Source: Deltaproteobacteria bacterium (GTDB lineage: Bacteria; Desulfobacterota; DSM-4660; Desulfatiglandales; HGW-15). From it: a stretch of DNA of 8,795 bases. Under the pieces are notes generated by a model, which worked only from the letters and a program-made list of their open reading frames with translations, was not told the DNA's origin and did no database searches. The position numbers and the translations under genes are program-made. The stretch spans positions 1 through 8,795 of the forward strand of contig JAFGDF010000093.1 of assembly GCA_016932235.1 (NCBI GenBank), written 5' to 3'. Within the stretch, counting starts at the first letter, position 1; each line of letters begins with the position of its first letter. Below are positions 1-6,255 of this stretch, one piece after another.

Positions 1-156
1 GACATGCATGAAAAGCTTTAAGAGTCAAATAAAAATCCGGAACTCGCATACCTTCAGATCAAGGAGAAAAAGGATCGCCTGAGCGATAACCTGCAGGGAG
101 ATCCACGTGCCTTTCTAATGGACAGGGGGTGAAGAATCCTTGGAATAAGGTTTTTA
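1..156. other. Left-edge stretch with no supportable gene
   Basis: No open frame here has a recognisable start. In forward frame 1 a TAA at 19-21 is followed by an open stretch ending at TGA 130-132. It reads as a hydrophilic peptide of 36 residues containing ELAYLQIKEKKDRLSDNL, but it has no ATG, GTG or TTG until the ATG at 118, four codons before the stop. It could be the decayed or frameshifted tail of a gene lying to the left, or chance. Any upstream gene would have to end at 11, 21 or 82, depending on frame, and the window does not show which. Confidence 0.3.
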
Positions 157-183
157 TTGACACTGATATGCCGCTCATATTAT
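157..183 (+). promoter_or_regulatory. Candidate sigma70-type promoter for panBE
   Basis: A perfect -35 hexamer TTGACA lies at 157-162 and a 5-of-6 -10 hexamer TATTAT at 178-183. The 15-nt spacer is shorter than ideal; TTATGG at 180-185 gives 17 nt but a poorer match. Transcription would start near 190, giving a leader of about 120 nt before the panB start and placing the hairpin at 224-260 inside that leader. I see no comparable promoter between that hairpin and panB. Confidence 0.45.
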
Positions 184-207
184 GGTTATATCCATTAGAG
201 GCATCCT

Positions 208-278
208 AATCCCTATACATTTTGGGGCTTGATTTTATCAATAAAGGCCCCTTTTTATTTCAAGCCCCTTCAGGGATT
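208..278 (+). promoter_or_regulatory. Structured panB leader with nested inverted repeats
   Basis: Two nested perfect inverted repeats are visible: AATCCCT (208-214) with AGGGATT (272-278), and GGGGCTTGA (224-232) with TCAAGCCCC (260-268). The arm at 224-228 can instead pair with GCCCC at 247-251, forming the terminator-like hairpin annotated separately, so the two folds exclude each other. A third small stem, ATTAG (194-198) with CTAAT (206-210), competes with the outer repeat. The panB ribosome binding site (298-302) lies outside all of these. The so-called pan RNA motif is known from leaders of panB, panC and panD genes in delta-proteobacteria, Firmicutes and Chloroflexi. I cannot confirm by eye that this leader belongs to that class. 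Confidence 0.45.
224..260 (+). terminator. Intrinsic-terminator-like hairpin in the panB leader
   Basis: GGGGC (224-228) pairs with GCCCC (247-251). The stem continues upward as TT (229-230) with AA (244-245), leaving G246 bulged, and ATT (232-234) with AAT (240-242) around a short loop. A T-rich run, TTTTTATTT, follows directly at 252-260. This is a standard Rho-independent terminator layout on the plus strand. It sits 49 nt before the panB start and downstream of the best promoter. It may therefore be an attenuator for panBE, or alternatively the terminator of a gene to the left of the window. Confidence 0.5.
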
Positions 279-308
279 GTTCGGTCAATGACTTAACGGA
301 GGTAAAAT

Positions 309-1142
309 ATGAGCGACAGCAAGATTACAATCGCAGATATCCAAAAAAAGAAAGACCAGGGTCAAAAAATCACCATGATGACGTCCTATGATTTTCCAAC
401 CGCTTCCCTGGTGGATCGTGCCGGCATTGACACCATTCTCGTCGGCGACTCGCTCGCAATGGTGATGTTAGGTTATGAATCCACGGTCCCGGTTACCATG
501 GATGAGATGATTCATCACTGCAAAGCCGTCGCAAGGGGAGCAAAGAGAAGCTTCATTATTGGGGATTTGCCTTTTTTATCCTATCACATAAGCATCGAGC
601 AGGCGATTGAAAACGCGGGACGTCTTATCAAGGAGGGGGCCTGCGACGCCGTGAAGCTTGAGGGTGGCAGTGAGATGGCGCCTGTTGTCAGGGCAATTGT
701 AAGGGCTGGGATACCCGTATGTGCCCACATCGGTTTGACGCCCCAAACAGCAACTATTCTGAGTGGTTATAAGGTACAGGGCAAAGATGCCGAAGGCGCA
801 AGGCAGCTTCTGGCTTCTGCAAAGGATCTTGAAGAAGCGGGTGCATTCATGATTGTTTTTGAATGTATCCCCGACGTTCTGGCGGCAAAAATAACCGCTG
901 AATTGAGGATCCCTACCATAGGAATCGGTGCGGGGAAAGACTGCGACGGTCAGGTCCTTGTCTATCATGATCTTGTCGGTCTCTTTGACAGATTCACACC
1001 AAAATTCGTCAAACAGTATATCAACCTTTCTCCAATGATAGAAAAGGCACTGCTTCAATTTAAGACCGAAGTCGAAAACGGTACTTTTCCAGGGCCTGAG
1101 CATGTCTTTTCCATGAAAAAAGAAGAGGCTGAAAAGATATAG
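309..1142 (+). CDS. panB: 3-methyl-2-oxobutanoate hydroxymethyltransferase (ketopantoate hydroxymethyltransferase)
   Basis: PanB transfers a one-carbon unit from 5,10-methylenetetrahydrofolate to 2-oxoisovalerate, giving ketopantoate, the first committed step of pantothenate and coenzyme A synthesis in the cytoplasm. The 277-residue product has normal family length and a single TIM-barrel domain. By correspondence with the E. coli enzyme, the metal ligands are D47 (in VGDSLAMV), D86 (in IGDLPF) and E118 (in VKLEGG). K116 and H140 (in HIGLTPQ) contact substrate, E185 (in FECIP) is the catalytic acid, and GIGAG lies at 205-209. The start is an ATG six bases after a strong GGAGG (298-302). panE follows after 7 nt, so the two genes are almost certainly co-transcribed. 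No motif residue appears to be missing. Assignment is very secure. Confidence 0.97.
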   Translation: MSDSKITIADIQKKKDQGQKITMMTSYDFPTASLVDRAGIDTILVGDSLAMVMLGYESTVPVTMDEMIHHCKAVARGAKRSFIIGDLPFLSYHISIEQAIENAGRLIKEGACDAVKLEGGSEMAPVVRAIVRAGIPVCAHIGLTPQTATILSGYKVQGKDAEGARQLLASAKDLEEAGAFMIVFECIPDVLAAKITAELRIPTIGIGAGKDCDGQVLVYHDLVGLFDRFTPKFVKQYINLSPMIEKALLQFKTEVENGTFPGPEHVFSMKKEEAEKI

Positions 1143-1149
1143 GAGCAAT

Positions 1150-2073
1150 ATGATACGGTTTCTGATAATAGGACCCGGGGCCATGGGATGTCTGTTTGCG
1201 GCCCGGCTAAGAAGGGCCGGCAATGAAGTTACCCTCCTGGACTATAAAAAAGATAGGGCCGAAGAAATCTCCCGTAAAGGACTCTTCGTGGAAGGTATTT
1301 CGGGGGATTATAGTGTAAGTGTCCCGGTCATATATGGTAATATCTCATTCGATCCTGACTTTATCCTTGTTTGCGTTAAATCCACAAAAACGGAGGAAGC
1401 CGTAAAGTCTTTAGCTCCCGTTTTACCAGCAAGATCTTTTGTTGTCACCCTGCAAAATGGCCTTGGAAATATTACCGTCCTGGAGAAGTTTTTCGGTAAG
1501 GAAAGAGTGTTGGGGGGGGTCACCGCCGAAGGCGCCACCCTCCTTGGATGGGGCAGGATAAGGCATGCGGGCAAAGGATCGACGACAATAGGCCCTGCCG
1601 GAGGGCCCGAAGGACCTGTCTCACAACTGATAGATGCTTTTAATAATGCGGGGTTTAAGACATCAGCCGCTAATAATGTGGAAGAGCTGATATGGGGCAA
1701 ACTGATTATTAATGTCGGAATAAATGCACTTGCCGCCCTTACCGGCCTGAGAAACGGCCGACTGCCGGACATGGAATGGACCGGATGGATAATGGAACAG
1801 GCGGTCCGTGAAGCTGAATCCGTAGCTCGTGCCAAAAATATCCGGCTGCCCTTTCCCGATCCTCTGGATCGTGTCATTGAAGTATGCCGGGACACTGCGG
1901 GAAATGTTGCTTCCATGCTGCAGGATGTACGCAATAAAAAAATAACCGAGGTTGCCTTTATTAACGGAGCGATTGTCAGGGAAGGCGATCTGATGGGAAT
2001 TCCCACACCTGTCAATCGCACCCTTGCCTCTCTGGTATCTACAATCCAGGAAACATATGATGAGAAAGATTAG
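1150..2073 (+). CDS. panE: 2-dehydropantoate 2-reductase (ketopantoate reductase)
   Basis: PanE reduces ketopantoate to pantoate with NADPH, using the product of the preceding PanB. The 307 residues match the family length. The N-terminal Rossmann domain shows GPGAMG at 8-13 and QNGLG at 102-106; the C-terminal helical domain begins around residue 175. Residues aligning with E. coli catalytic or substrate positions are K77 (CVKS), N103, K184 (in WGKL), N188, N192, S255 and E267. The AGGAG ribosome binding site (1141-1145) overlaps the panB stop codon, indicating tight translational linkage. Related ApbA/PanE-family proteins sometimes reduce other 2-oxo acids, but the full catalytic set and the position beside panB make pantoate formation the natural call. 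panC and panD are not in the window. Confidence 0.95.
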   Translation: MIRFLIIGPGAMGCLFAARLRRAGNEVTLLDYKKDRAEEISRKGLFVEGISGDYSVSVPVIYGNISFDPDFILVCVKSTKTEEAVKSLAPVLPARSFVVTLQNGLGNITVLEKFFGKERVLGGVTAEGATLLGWGRIRHAGKGSTTIGPAGGPEGPVSQLIDAFNNAGFKTSAANNVEELIWGKLIINVGINALAALTGLRNGRLPDMEWTGWIMEQAVREAESVARAKNIRLPFPDPLDRVIEVCRDTAGNVASMLQDVRNKKITEVAFINGAIVREGDLMGIPTPVNRTLASLVSTIQETYDEKD

Positions 2074-2147
2074 GACACCGGAATCATATCAGCCTTGTCT
2101 GATTTGTAAATGACCCATTTGTTATTTTCGCTTGTGAAATTTATCCT

Positions 2148-2174
2148 TTGACATCCAAAAGCCGGTGTGTTAAT
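2148..2174 (+). promoter_or_regulatory. Candidate promoter for the nfnAB-like pair
   Basis: A perfect -35 TTGACA lies at 2148-2153, with a modest -10 match, GTTAAT (2169-2174, 4 of 6, 15-nt spacer). The 143-nt gap after panE and this site suggest that the oxidoreductase genes form their own transcription unit. The TTG at 2148 is also a formal start codon of an extended frame, but it has no ribosome binding site and is better explained as promoter. Confidence 0.35.
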
Positions 2175-2216
2175 CGTTCTGCAAAAATTTCGATTTCTGA
2201 TATTGGAGGTGGTGGT

Positions 2217-3050
2217 ATGTTTGAAATATTAACGCGCAAGGAAATGGCGGATGGTACTGTCGTTCTTAATGAAATAAGCGCACCCTCGATTGCCGCAAAG
2301 GCCAACCCAGGCCAGTTTGTGATCCTGAAAGCCAATGAAACAGGAGAGCGCATCCCTCTTACCATGGCGGATAGCGACCCGAAGAAAGGAACCATAACCA
2401 TCATCTACCAGGTGGTTGGAAAATCCACATCCCTTTTCAAATCCCTGCGTGTTGGCGACCATTTTCAGGATGTGATAGGCCCGCTGGGAACGCCGACACA
2501 TCTTGAGAAATTGGGAACGGTCGTATGCGTTGGAGGCGGGACGGGAGTAGCCGTAATGCACCCGATTACACGAGCCCTCAAAGAAAAAGGAAACAGGGTC
2601 ATTGCCATTATTGGCGCGAGGACCAAGGATCTTCTGATACTTGAAGATAAAATGGCCGCTGCATCCCACGAACTTCATGTTTGTACGGATGACGGCTCTT
2701 ATGGCCATCACGGTTTTGTAACCGAAGTTTTAAAGGAGATACTTGAAAAAGAAGACATTAAACTTGTTGTCGGCATCGGTCCTGTTCCAATGATGAAATT
2801 CGTAAGTAAAATCACCGAAGAATACAAGGTCAAAACGATTGTAAGCCTTAACGCCATCATGGTGGACGGAACAGGCATGTGCGGATGTTGCAGGGTAAGC
2901 ATCGGAGGGAAAACCCGGTTCGCGTGTGTGGATGGACCTGAATTTGATGGTCATCAGGTCGATTTTGACGAACTCACCAAAAGACTTCAGGCCTATACGG
3001 CTGAAGAGGCGATCGCTAATGAAAAATACTCCCGTGAATGCAAAGAATAG
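2217..3050 (+). CDS. nfnA: NfnA/SudB-like FAD, [2Fe-2S] and NAD(H)-binding subunit
   Basis: This is the small subunit of a two-protein cytoplasmic flavoenzyme of the NADH-dependent ferredoxin:NADP+ oxidoreductase (Nfn) or sulfide dehydrogenase (Sud) type, related to the electron-transfer subunit of dihydroorotate dehydrogenase. The 277 residues show an FAD-binding beta-barrel with the RIPLTM signature at 45-50. An NAD-binding ferredoxin-reductase fold follows, with GGGTG at 106-110 and GIGPVPMM at 186-193. A C-terminal [2Fe-2S] site is formed by C222, C224, C225 and C237. I chose the ATG at 2217 because GGAGG (2205-2209) lies 7 nt upstream and the family begins with such an MFEI-type segment. 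An open extension to TTG 2148 lacks a ribosome binding site. The partner gene follows after 38 nt. Nfn and Sud activity cannot be separated from sequence alone. Confidence 0.9.
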   Translation: MFEILTRKEMADGTVVLNEISAPSIAAKANPGQFVILKANETGERIPLTMADSDPKKGTITIIYQVVGKSTSLFKSLRVGDHFQDVIGPLGTPTHLEKLGTVVCVGGGTGVAVMHPITRALKEKGNRVIAIIGARTKDLLILEDKMAAASHELHVCTDDGSYGHHGFVTEVLKEILEKEDIKLVVGIGPVPMMKFVSKITEEYKVKTIVSLNAIMVDGTGMCGCCRVSIGGKTRFACVDGPEFDGHQVDFDELTKRLQAYTAEEAIANEKYSRECKE

Positions 3051-3075
3051 TTCAGGGTAGAAAGTTTGGTGTTAC

Positions 3076-3091
3076 GGAGGTTAGTATAGTG
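3076..3091 (+). promoter_or_regulatory. Ribosome binding site that decides a GTG start
   Basis: GGAGG at 3076-3080 lies 8 nt before GTG 3089-3091. The in-frame ATG at 3038 would overlap the upstream gene by 13 nt and has no comparable site ahead of it, so the GTG is the better start of the large subunit. Confidence 0.75.
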
Positions 3092-4498
3092 GAAAAAGAT
3101 GCAAAGAAAGAGAAGATCCCCAGGCAGCAGATGCCGGAGCAAAAAGCCGAAATACGGAGAAGAAATTTTGAGGAAGTCCCTCTGGGTTACAGCGAGGAAC
3201 TCGCCGTAAAAGAGGCCGAACGTTGTCTTGATTGTAAAAATCCTTCCTGTGTCAAAGGGTGCCCGGTCTCAGTCGATATCCCGGGTTTTATCAGACTGAT
3301 CAAGGAAAGAGATTTTACTAAATCCATCCGTCATATCTGGCAAAAGAATGCCTTGCCTGCGGTCTGCGGAAGGGTTTGCCCCCAGGAGCTTCAATGTGAA
3401 GGAGAATGTATTTTAGGCAAGAAGGGGGCCCCTGTTGCAATTGGCAACCTCGAGAGATTTGTTGCCGATCGGGAACGCAGGGAGGGTAAAGGCGACCTGC
3501 CCCCGAAGGCGTCGCCAACCGGAAAAAAAGTCGCCGTTGTGGGTTCCGGGCCTTCCGGCCTGACAGTAGCCGGCGACCTGACTCTCAAAGGGCATGATGT
3601 CACAATCTTCGAGGCATTTCACAAACCGGGTGGTGTCCTTGTTTATGGGATTCCCGAATTCAGGCTTCCAAAGGAAATAGTCTTTTCCGAGGTAAATTTT
3701 CTTGAGAGACTGGGGGCGAAACTCGAATGTAATACGGTCGTGGGCAGGACCGTGGATGTGGATGAGCTTTTTGAACAGGGTTATGATGCTGTTTTCCTGG
3801 GTGTCGGTGCCGGTCTTCCAAGATTCTTAAACATACCTGGAGAGAATCTGATTGGTATCTACTCGGCCAATGAGTATCTAACCAGATCAAATCTGATGAA
3901 GGCATACCTCTTCCCCGAATATGATACTCCCATTGTAAAGGGAAAGAATGTTGCAGTATTCGGCGCAGGGAATGTCGCCATGGACTCTGCAAGAACCGCC
4001 ATGAGGCTTGGTGCGGACAGAGTCCGAATAGTATATCGCAGGTCCAGGGATGAAATGCCCGCCCGTGCAGCAGAGATACATCATGCGGAAGAGGAAGGAA
4101 TCGAACTCCATCTGTTGACTAATCCCGTGCGCTTCCTGGGTAATGAAAACGGTCGTGTGACGGGTATGGAATGCATTAAAATGGAATTGGGAGAGCCTGA
4201 TGAATCAGGACGCCGTCGACCCGTACCTGTTGAGGGATCAAAGTTTAAGATGGAGTGTGACCTGGCCGTAATCGCCGTAGGCGCAGGGGCTAATCCACTC
4301 TTGACCGGATCTACGGAGGGACTTGAATTGAATAAGCGGGGTTATATTATAGCTGACCCTGAAACCGGTAAAACCACAAAAAAGGGGGTCTGGGCCGGAG
4401 GAGATATTGTTACCGGGTCAGCTACCGTTATTCTGGCCATGGGAGCGGGCAGAGTTGCCTCTGATTCCATGCACAAATACCTCACATTGGGCTGGTAG
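3089..4498 (+). CDS. nfnB: NfnB/SudA-like large subunit (GltD-type NADPH oxidoreductase)
   Basis: This large subunit carries FAD, two [4Fe-4S] clusters and the NADP(H) site. With the preceding gene it would form an Nfn-type electron-bifurcating transhydrogenase linking NADH, NADPH and ferredoxin. It is often labelled NADPH-dependent glutamate synthase because it resembles the GltD small subunit. The product is 469 residues from the GTG start. Cluster ligands are C46, C49, C54, C58 and C93, C97, C103, C107. FAD-binding GSGPSG is at 152-157, NADP-binding FGAGNVAMD at 291-299 with YRRSRDEMPA at 316-325, and the FAD-closing GGDIVTGSATV at 437-447. No large glutamate synthase subunit is present in the window, and the adjacent NfnA-like gene argues for Nfn or Sud function rather than glutamate synthesis. 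All expected motifs are intact. Confidence 0.9.
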   Translation: MEKDAKKEKIPRQQMPEQKAEIRRRNFEEVPLGYSEELAVKEAERCLDCKNPSCVKGCPVSVDIPGFIRLIKERDFTKSIRHIWQKNALPAVCGRVCPQELQCEGECILGKKGAPVAIGNLERFVADRERREGKGDLPPKASPTGKKVAVVGSGPSGLTVAGDLTLKGHDVTIFEAFHKPGGVLVYGIPEFRLPKEIVFSEVNFLERLGAKLECNTVVGRTVDVDELFEQGYDAVFLGVGAGLPRFLNIPGENLIGIYSANEYLTRSNLMKAYLFPEYDTPIVKGKNVAVFGAGNVAMDSARTAMRLGADRVRIVYRRSRDEMPARAAEIHHAEEEGIELHLLTNPVRFLGNENGRVTGMECIKMELGEPDESGRRRPVPVEGSKFKMECDLAVIAVGAGANPLLTGSTEGLELNKRGYIIADPETGKTTKKGVWAGGDIVTGSATVILAMGAGRVASDSMHKYLTLGW

Positions 4499-4537
4499 TT
4501 AGCGTTGACTCATCTTTTTTATATATCACCCTGACGA

Positions 4538-4553
4538 AATATTTCGAAATATT
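4538..4553. repeat. Perfect 16-bp palindrome
   Basis: AATATTTCGAAATATT reads identically on both strands, and GAAATATT occurs twice in direct orientation (4536-4543 and 4546-4553). It lies 40 nt after the nfnB stop and could be an operator for a dimeric regulator. A+T-rich palindromes also arise by chance, and no regulator gene sits beside it. Confidence 0.35.
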
Positions 4554-4570
4554 CACCATTAACCATTGAT

Positions 4571-4601
4571 AAGAAGGCCGGGCGGCTTGCCTGGCCTTCT
4601 T
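4571..4601 (+). terminator. Strong hairpin after nfnB, likely transcription end
   Basis: AAGAAGGCC (4571-4579) pairs perfectly with GGCCTTCTT (4593-4601). Four more pairs inside, one of them G-T (4580-4583 with 4589-4592), give a 13-bp stem with a 5-nt loop. There is no run of T after it, so it may act as a Rho-assisted or bidirectional end, or as an RNA-stabilising 3' structure. Its place 72 nt downstream of the last oxidoreductase gene fits the end of that unit. Confidence 0.5.
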
Positions 4602-4647
4602 ACTTACAATCTGTCCAAAAAGGTTGTTCAACGTTATTCCTGAAGAA

Positions 4648-4762
4648 TGTTTGACAATGCCCAGATGCAAGGATTCCGAAATCCCGAGGAATGAGGCGTA
4701 CATAGAAGTACACCCCAATGACGAGGGATGAGGGTAACGCGGCAGATGGGCGTTGTCAGACA
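4648..4762 (+). repeat. 115-nt long imperfect hairpin, probable dispersed repeat or structured RNA
   Basis: The ends 4648-4663 and 4747-4762 form a 16-bp stem in which the only two deviations are G-U pairs (4651/4759 and 4658/4752). Inside follow a tandem GA opposite GA (4664-4665/4745-4746), TGC with GCA (4666-4668/4742-4744) and a loosely paired symmetric 12-by-12 region. Next comes ATCCC with GGGAT (4681-4685/4725-4729), then further GA/GA steps at 4686-4687/4723-4724 and 4689-4690/4720-4721. The apex is GTAC with GTAC (4698-4701/4708-4711). The almost perfect symmetry and repeated tandem G-A pairs suggest selection at the RNA level. From memory, similar sequences recur in intergenic regions of delta-proteobacterial genomes; I cannot verify that here. 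It ends 7 nt before the DUF401 ribosome binding site. No clear target-site duplication or transposase is seen. Confidence 0.6.
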
Positions 4763-4769
4763 GCCTTTA

Positions 4770-4788
4770 AAAGGAGATTTATCCCATC
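4770..4788 (+). promoter_or_regulatory. Ribosome binding site pointing to an ATC start
   Basis: AAAGGAG (4770-4776) is a strong site. The codon at good spacing (9 nt) in the DUF401 frame is ATC (4786-4788). ATT at 4777 abuts the site and CTG at 4798 is 21 nt away. No ATG, GTG or TTG occurs in this frame between the stop at 4768-4770 and the TTG at 4834. Confidence 0.5.
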
Positions 4789-6063
4789 CCCGCCATCCTG
4801 AAAATATTTATCGTATTTGCCGTTATCCTGTTCTTGAACAGGATCCGCCTGAACCTCGCTCTTTCTCTGACAGCCGGGACCATTATTCTTGGATTCTGGA
4901 TGGGAATGAGCCCCTCTGCTCTTTTAGGGAGTTCCCTGAGGGCTGTTGCCGATTCACAAACTGTCGGCCTGGCACTCGTTGTGGCCATGATAATGGTCAT
5001 GAGTACGATTATGGAACAGAGCGGCCATATGGCCAGGCTGGTCAGAAGCTTTTCACGGCTTTCAAGGGATTACCGTACCATTGCCAGCGTAATGTCCGCT
5101 TTGATAGGATTGCTGCCCATGCCTGGCGGTGCGCTTTTTTCAGCGCCCATGGTAGAATCCTCTCTAAGTCTTAGCTCCTCGACATCAGAGCAAAAAACCG
5201 CCCTCAACTATTGGTTCCGACATATTTGGGAATACTGGTGGCCGCTATATCCGGGGGTAATACTGGCGATCGCCCTTCTGGAAGTGGAGACATGGCAATT
5301 TATGGTTGTAATGGCCCCCATGTCCGTACTGTCCATCGGAGCAGGAACCATTTTTATACTTCGTCCGATCGGCGGTGCGAATATCATAGATAAAAAGGCT
5401 TTTTCATTATCAGGAACTGGTCGGTTCCTTTGGGAGATGATGCCCATAGTAATCGTCATATCCTTTATGATCATACTAACAGGTCTTATCAAACTTTTTT
5501 CTTCTATCGGGATAAATCTGAATATCCCTTCATTCTTTTCCATTCTGCCCGGCCTGCTCCTATCGATTATTTGGGTCTGTATCGTTAATCATTCACCTTT
5601 GTCCCAATTAACCTCGGCAATTCTGAACAGGAAAAACCTGATCATGACCTTTCTCATCCTCACAATCATGATCTTCAAGGGTGTAATGGATGACAGCTCC
5701 GCTGTTGTTCATATTCGTAATGAACTTATGAGCTACCAAATACCCGTAATCCTTGTTATCATCATTATGCCCTTTATATCGGGATTTATACTCGGCATTG
5801 CAATCGGTTTTGTGGGGGCTTCATTTCCATTGATTATTCCCCTCTTTAACAGTCCTGACTTAGTGGAATATCTGTCTTATGGAGCCCTCGCCTACAGCTT
5901 CGGGTATATGGGAATGATGCTGTCTCCGGTCCATCTCTGCCTGTTGGTGACAAAAAACTATTTTCATGCAGGTCTGCTGAAGAGCTACAGGTATATCATT
6001 AAACCCGCATTACTCGTCATGACGGGCGCTGTTTTACTTTTTTTGATCCTCCGGTCCCTGTAG
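4786..6063 (+). CDS. DUF401 family integral membrane protein
   Basis: A polytopic inner-membrane protein resembling the DUF401 family, which is distantly related to gluconate- and arsenite-type permeases; its substrate is unknown. From the inferred start it has 425 residues with roughly ten hydrophobic segments. The conserved-looking stretches are PMPGGALFSAP (about 111-121), the tryptophan-rich NYWFRHIWEYWWPLYPG (141-157) and, in the second half, GFVGASFPLIIPLF and SPVHLCLL. Pro-Gly-Gly loops in both halves fit an inverted-repeat transporter fold. The start is unusual. The TTG at 4834 would remove IPAILKIFIVFAVILF, the first membrane helix, and has no ribosome binding site. The coding frame continues upstream to a good site at 4770-4776, implying an ATC start at 4786. 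The gene stands alone, with non-coding stretches on both sides. The family call is confident; a transport role is inference. Confidence 0.8.
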   Translation: MPAILKIFIVFAVILFLNRIRLNLALSLTAGTIILGFWMGMSPSALLGSSLRAVADSQTVGLALVVAMIMVMSTIMEQSGHMARLVRSFSRLSRDYRTIASVMSALIGLLPMPGGALFSAPMVESSLSLSSSTSEQKTALNYWFRHIWEYWWPLYPGVILAIALLEVETWQFMVVMAPMSVLSIGAGTIFILRPIGGANIIDKKAFSLSGTGRFLWEMMPIVIVISFMIILTGLIKLFSSIGINLNIPSFFSILPGLLLSIIWVCIVNHSPLSQLTSAILNRKNLIMTFLILTIMIFKGVMDDSSAVVHIRNELMSYQIPVILVIIIMPFISGFILGIAIGFVGASFPLIIPLFNSPDLVEYLSYGALAYSFGYMGMMLSPVHLCLLVTKNYFHAGLLKSYRYIIKPALLVMTGAVLLFLILRSL

Positions 6064-6097
6064 CCGTCTGTATAGCTTCACTTATTAAAAATATTAG

Positions 6098-6126
6098 TTG
6101 AAGGTTATGGCATGGGTCGGCATAAA
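6098..6126 (+). promoter_or_regulatory. Candidate promoter upstream of citrate synthase
   Basis: TTGAAG (6098-6103, 4 of 6) and CATAAA (6121-6126, 4 of 6) are separated by 17 nt. A start near 6133 would include the whole hairpin at 6176-6215 in the leader. A second candidate lies at TGGACA (6146-6151, 5 of 6) with GATAAA (6167-6172) preceded by TGT as an extended -10, spacer 15 nt; that one would begin transcription inside the hairpin. I cannot choose between them by eye. Confidence 0.35.
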
Positions 6127-6175
6127 TAAGAATTTCCATTCTGTTTGGACAAGTTTCCATATTTGTGATAAATAT

Positions 6176-6215
6176 CCCTGCGGGTCTTAGGTTAAGAACC
6201 CGTTGTGAGGCAGGG
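6176..6215 (+). promoter_or_regulatory. Leader hairpin upstream of citrate synthase
   Basis: An outer stem CCCTGC (6176-6181) with GCAGGG (6210-6215) encloses an inner stem GGGTCTTA (6182-6189) with TAAGAACCC (6193-6201). The inner stem is complete except for one bulged A (6197) and closes a GGT loop. The helix total is 14 bp, with an 8-nt bulge on the 3' side (6202-6209). It lies 27 nt before the ribosome binding site and has no T-run, so it looks more like an RNA structure or protein site than a terminator. Confidence 0.4.
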
Positions 6216-6255
6216 AACAGGGTTACTATTTCGAGGATTATTAAGGAGAAAAAAC

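Noticed and set aside
576..1223. Minus-strand open frame of 215 codons opposite panB and panE
   Set aside because: It overlaps two fully supported genes and shows no family motif.
2088..2103. Small inverted repeat after panE (ATCAG with CTGAT)
   Set aside because: Only 5 bp with a 6-nt loop and no T-run; too weak to call a terminator.
2057..2113. 18-codon reading frame with a CxxC motif overlapping the panE end
   Set aside because: There is no ribosome binding site, it is very short, and it overlaps panE; chance is the simplest explanation.
4651..4656. Perfect TTGACA upstream of the DUF401 gene
   Set aside because: No acceptable -10 hexamer occurs 15 to 19 nt downstream, and the hexamer is already explained as part of the hairpin stem.
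4482..4718. Minus-strand open frame of 78 codons across the nfnB-DUF401 gap
   Set aside because: It runs through the end of nfnB, the palindrome, the terminator-like hairpin and half of the long hairpin repeat; it has no recognisable domain and is best seen as a frame created by the repeat.
4728..5174. Forward open frame of 148 codons
   Set aside because: It starts inside the hairpin repeat, overlaps the DUF401 coding frame out of register and has no protein-like motif; the DUF401 frame is clearly the coding one.
6076..6103. A+T-rich imperfect hairpin after the DUF401 gene
   Set aside because: The stem is interrupted by mismatches and no T-run follows; a terminator is possible but not supportable.
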